From NCBI GenBank assembly GCA_019117065.1, contig DXAK01000044.1, positions 1-43,300 of the forward strand: DNA of 43,300 nt, given 5' to 3'. Positions 42,259 through 43,300 of the stretch are shown here, piece after piece; positions within the stretch are counted from its first letter, which is position 1, and each line of letters begins with the position of its first letter. This DNA comes from Candidatus Mediterraneibacter pullicola (GTDB lineage: Bacteria > Bacillota > Clostridia > Lachnospirales > Lachnospiraceae). A program made the position numbers and the translations under genes. The notes beneath the pieces are model-generated. The model ran no database searches. It saw only the letters and a program-made list of their open reading frames with translations, and was not told the DNA's origin.

Positions 42259-42287
42259 TTGACAGGGAGAATACCGAGTACTATAAT
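42259..42287 (+). promoter_or_regulatory. Consensus promoter of rplM-rpsI
   Basis: Perfect TTGACA (42259-42264) and perfect TATAAT (42282-42287) with a 17-base spacer, as expected for a ribosomal protein operon. Start near 42294. Confidence 0.85.
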
Positions 42288-42293
42288 ATTACA

Positions 42294-42393
42294 GCATGAC
42301 TAAAGGAGAAACAGTATACGCCATAGCCCCGGAGTGTGCTGATTTCACATATACAAGTAAATGTTATCTGATGATTTTATAGGAGGAACACCC
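42294..42393 (+). promoter_or_regulatory. rplM mRNA leader, possible L13 leader
   Basis: About 100 bases separate the promoter from the rplM start. Firmicutes often have an L13-binding leader here. I see only weak pairing by eye (for example CAGTATAC with GTGTGCTG, 42311-42335), so this is by position, not structure. Confidence 0.35.
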
Positions 42394-42822
42394 ATGAAAA
42401 CTTATATGGCTAACCCTGACAAGATTGAAAGAAAATGGTATGTGGTTGACGCTGACGGATGCACACTGGGACGTCTTGCTTCTGAAGTAGCTAAGGTACT
42501 CAGAGGAAAGAATAAGCCGGAATACACACCGCATATTGATACAGGCGATTATGTGATCGTTGTAAACGCTGAGAAAGTGAAAGTGACAGGAAAGAAACTT
42601 CAGCAGAAGATCTATTACAATCACTCCGAGTATGTAGGCGGTATGAAAGAGACTACACTTGCCGAGATGATGGCAAAGAAACCGGAGAGAGTGATCGAGC
42701 TGGCTGTTAAAGGAATGCTCCCGAAAGGACCTATGGGAAGAAGCATGATCAAAAAGCTTCATGTCTACGCTGGCCCAGAGCATGCAAATCAGGCTCAGAA
42801 GCCGGAAGTTCTGACATTTTAG
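42394..42822 (+). CDS. rplM: 50S ribosomal protein L13
   Basis: A 142-residue L13 of normal length, beginning [20 protein letters not shown], with the signature [20 protein letters not shown] near residues 103-122. It is an early-assembly protein of the large subunit. ATG 42394 follows AGGAGG by 7 bases; the longer frame from 42361 lies in the leader. rpsI follows after 26 bases with its own ribosome site. Confidence 0.98.
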   Translation: MKTYMANPDKIERKWYVVDADGCTLGRLASEVAKVLRGKNKPEYTPHIDTGDYVIVVNAEKVKVTGKKLQQKIYYNHSEYVGGMKETTLAEMMAKKPERVIELAVKGMLPKGPMGRSMIKKLHVYAGPEHANQAQKPEVLTF

Positions 42823-42848
42823 GTAAAGGTTGAAAGGAGGATATAACA

Positions 42849-43241
42849 GTGGCTAACGCAAAATATTACGGAACAGGAAGAAGAAAAAAATCGGTTGCAA
42901 GAGTATACCTTGTACCGGGGACGGGCAAGATTACGATCAATAAAAGAGACATCGACGAGTATCTCGGACTTGAGACGCTGAAAGTTGTCGTACGCCAGCC
43001 GCTCGTGGCAACAGGTACAACAGACAAATTCGATGTACTTGTAAATGTAAAAGGCGGAGGTTACACAGGACAGGCAGGAGCGATCCGTCACGGTATCGCA
43101 AGAGCGCTTCTTGAGGCTGACGCGGATTACAGACCGGTTCTTAAGAGTGCAGGATTCCTGACTCGTGACCCGAGAATGAAAGAGCGTAAGAAATACGGCC
43201 TCAAGGCTGCCCGTCGCGCTCCGCAGTTCAGCAAGCGCTAA
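42849..43241 (+). CDS. rpsI: 30S ribosomal protein S9
   Basis: A 130-residue S9 beginning [20 protein letters not shown] and ending in the conserved PQFSKR tail that reaches the decoding centre. It includes [19 protein letters not shown]. The start codon is GTG (42849), with GGAGG about 9 bases upstream. It is the second and last gene of the operon, ended by a strong terminator. Confidence 0.98.
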   Translation: MANAKYYGTGRRKKSVARVYLVPGTGKITINKRDIDEYLGLETLKVVVRQPLVATGTTDKFDVLVNVKGGGYTGQAGAIRHGIARALLEADADYRPVLKSAGFLTRDPRMKERKKYGLKAARRAPQFSKR

Positions 43242-43260
43242 ACTTTATCAAAAGTGGTCA

Positions 43261-43294
43261 AAAACCCCGGAACTACGCGGTTTCCGGGGTTTTT
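43261..43294 (+). terminator. Terminator of rplM-rpsI
   Basis: AAAACCCCGGAA (43261-43272) pairs perfectly with TTCCGGGGTTTT (43282-43293), with a T-run at the end. Confidence 0.92.
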
Positions 43295-43300
43295 CCTTTT

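Overview
This window looks like chromosome from a spore-forming anaerobic gut Firmicute, most likely Lachnospiraceae (Clostridia). The grounds are the oxygen-sensitive metabolism (pyruvate:ferredoxin oxidoreductase, an [FeFe]-hydrogenase-like sensor, an anaerobic sulfatase-maturating radical SAM enzyme), type III glutamine synthetase, class II aldolase, AGGAGG-type ribosome binding sites, consensus TTGACA/TATAAT promoters and the rapZ-whiA-crh gene order. No phage, plasmid, CRISPR array or intact insertion sequence is visible. The species was not identified.

Layout. 1-6.3 kb: the tail of an unknown gene, ychF, a palindromic repeat element, lgt and nifJ. 6.3-11.8 kb (minus strand): a phosphatase-linked sensory [FeFe]-hydrogenase pair, a CwlC-like amidase with a sigma-K-like promoter, and a CNNM/CorC membrane protein. 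11.9-16.1 kb: murB-rapZ-whiA-crh-like, then a lipid kinase. 16.1-19.7 kb: tRNA-Glu(CTC), class II aldolase behind a hairpin leader, and glutamine synthetase III behind a leader containing an intrinsic terminator.

19.8-31.2 kb is a galactan/galacto-oligosaccharide utilization locus: a LacI regulator, an ABC importer (lipoprotein plus two permeases, no ATPase), a GH53 endo-galactanase without signal peptide, a 617-residue protein of unknown function, a small zinc-ribbon protein, an AraC regulator on the opposite strand, and a GH42 beta-galactosidase. The likely scheme is import of galacto-oligosaccharides, cytoplasmic trimming by GH53, and release of galactose by GH42. The 617-residue protein is the most interesting unassigned gene.

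31.2-39.6 kb: an anaerobic sulfatase-maturating enzyme next to a TauE/SafE-type anion exporter with no sulfatase beside them, an ABC-class P-loop ATPase of poorly known function, a long imperfect hairpin of about 120 nt, a ProX/PrdX-type tRNA-editing protein, and sbcD-sbcC. 39.6-43.3 kb: a cytoplasmic GH13 amylase and a CDP-alcohol phosphatidyltransferase (minus strand), a small cell-wall-anchored protein with a TPQTGD sorting motif, and the rplM-rpsI ribosomal operon with its terminator at the window edge.

All assignments come from reading motifs and gene context by eye. No database search was run, so family names for the less familiar proteins are provisional.
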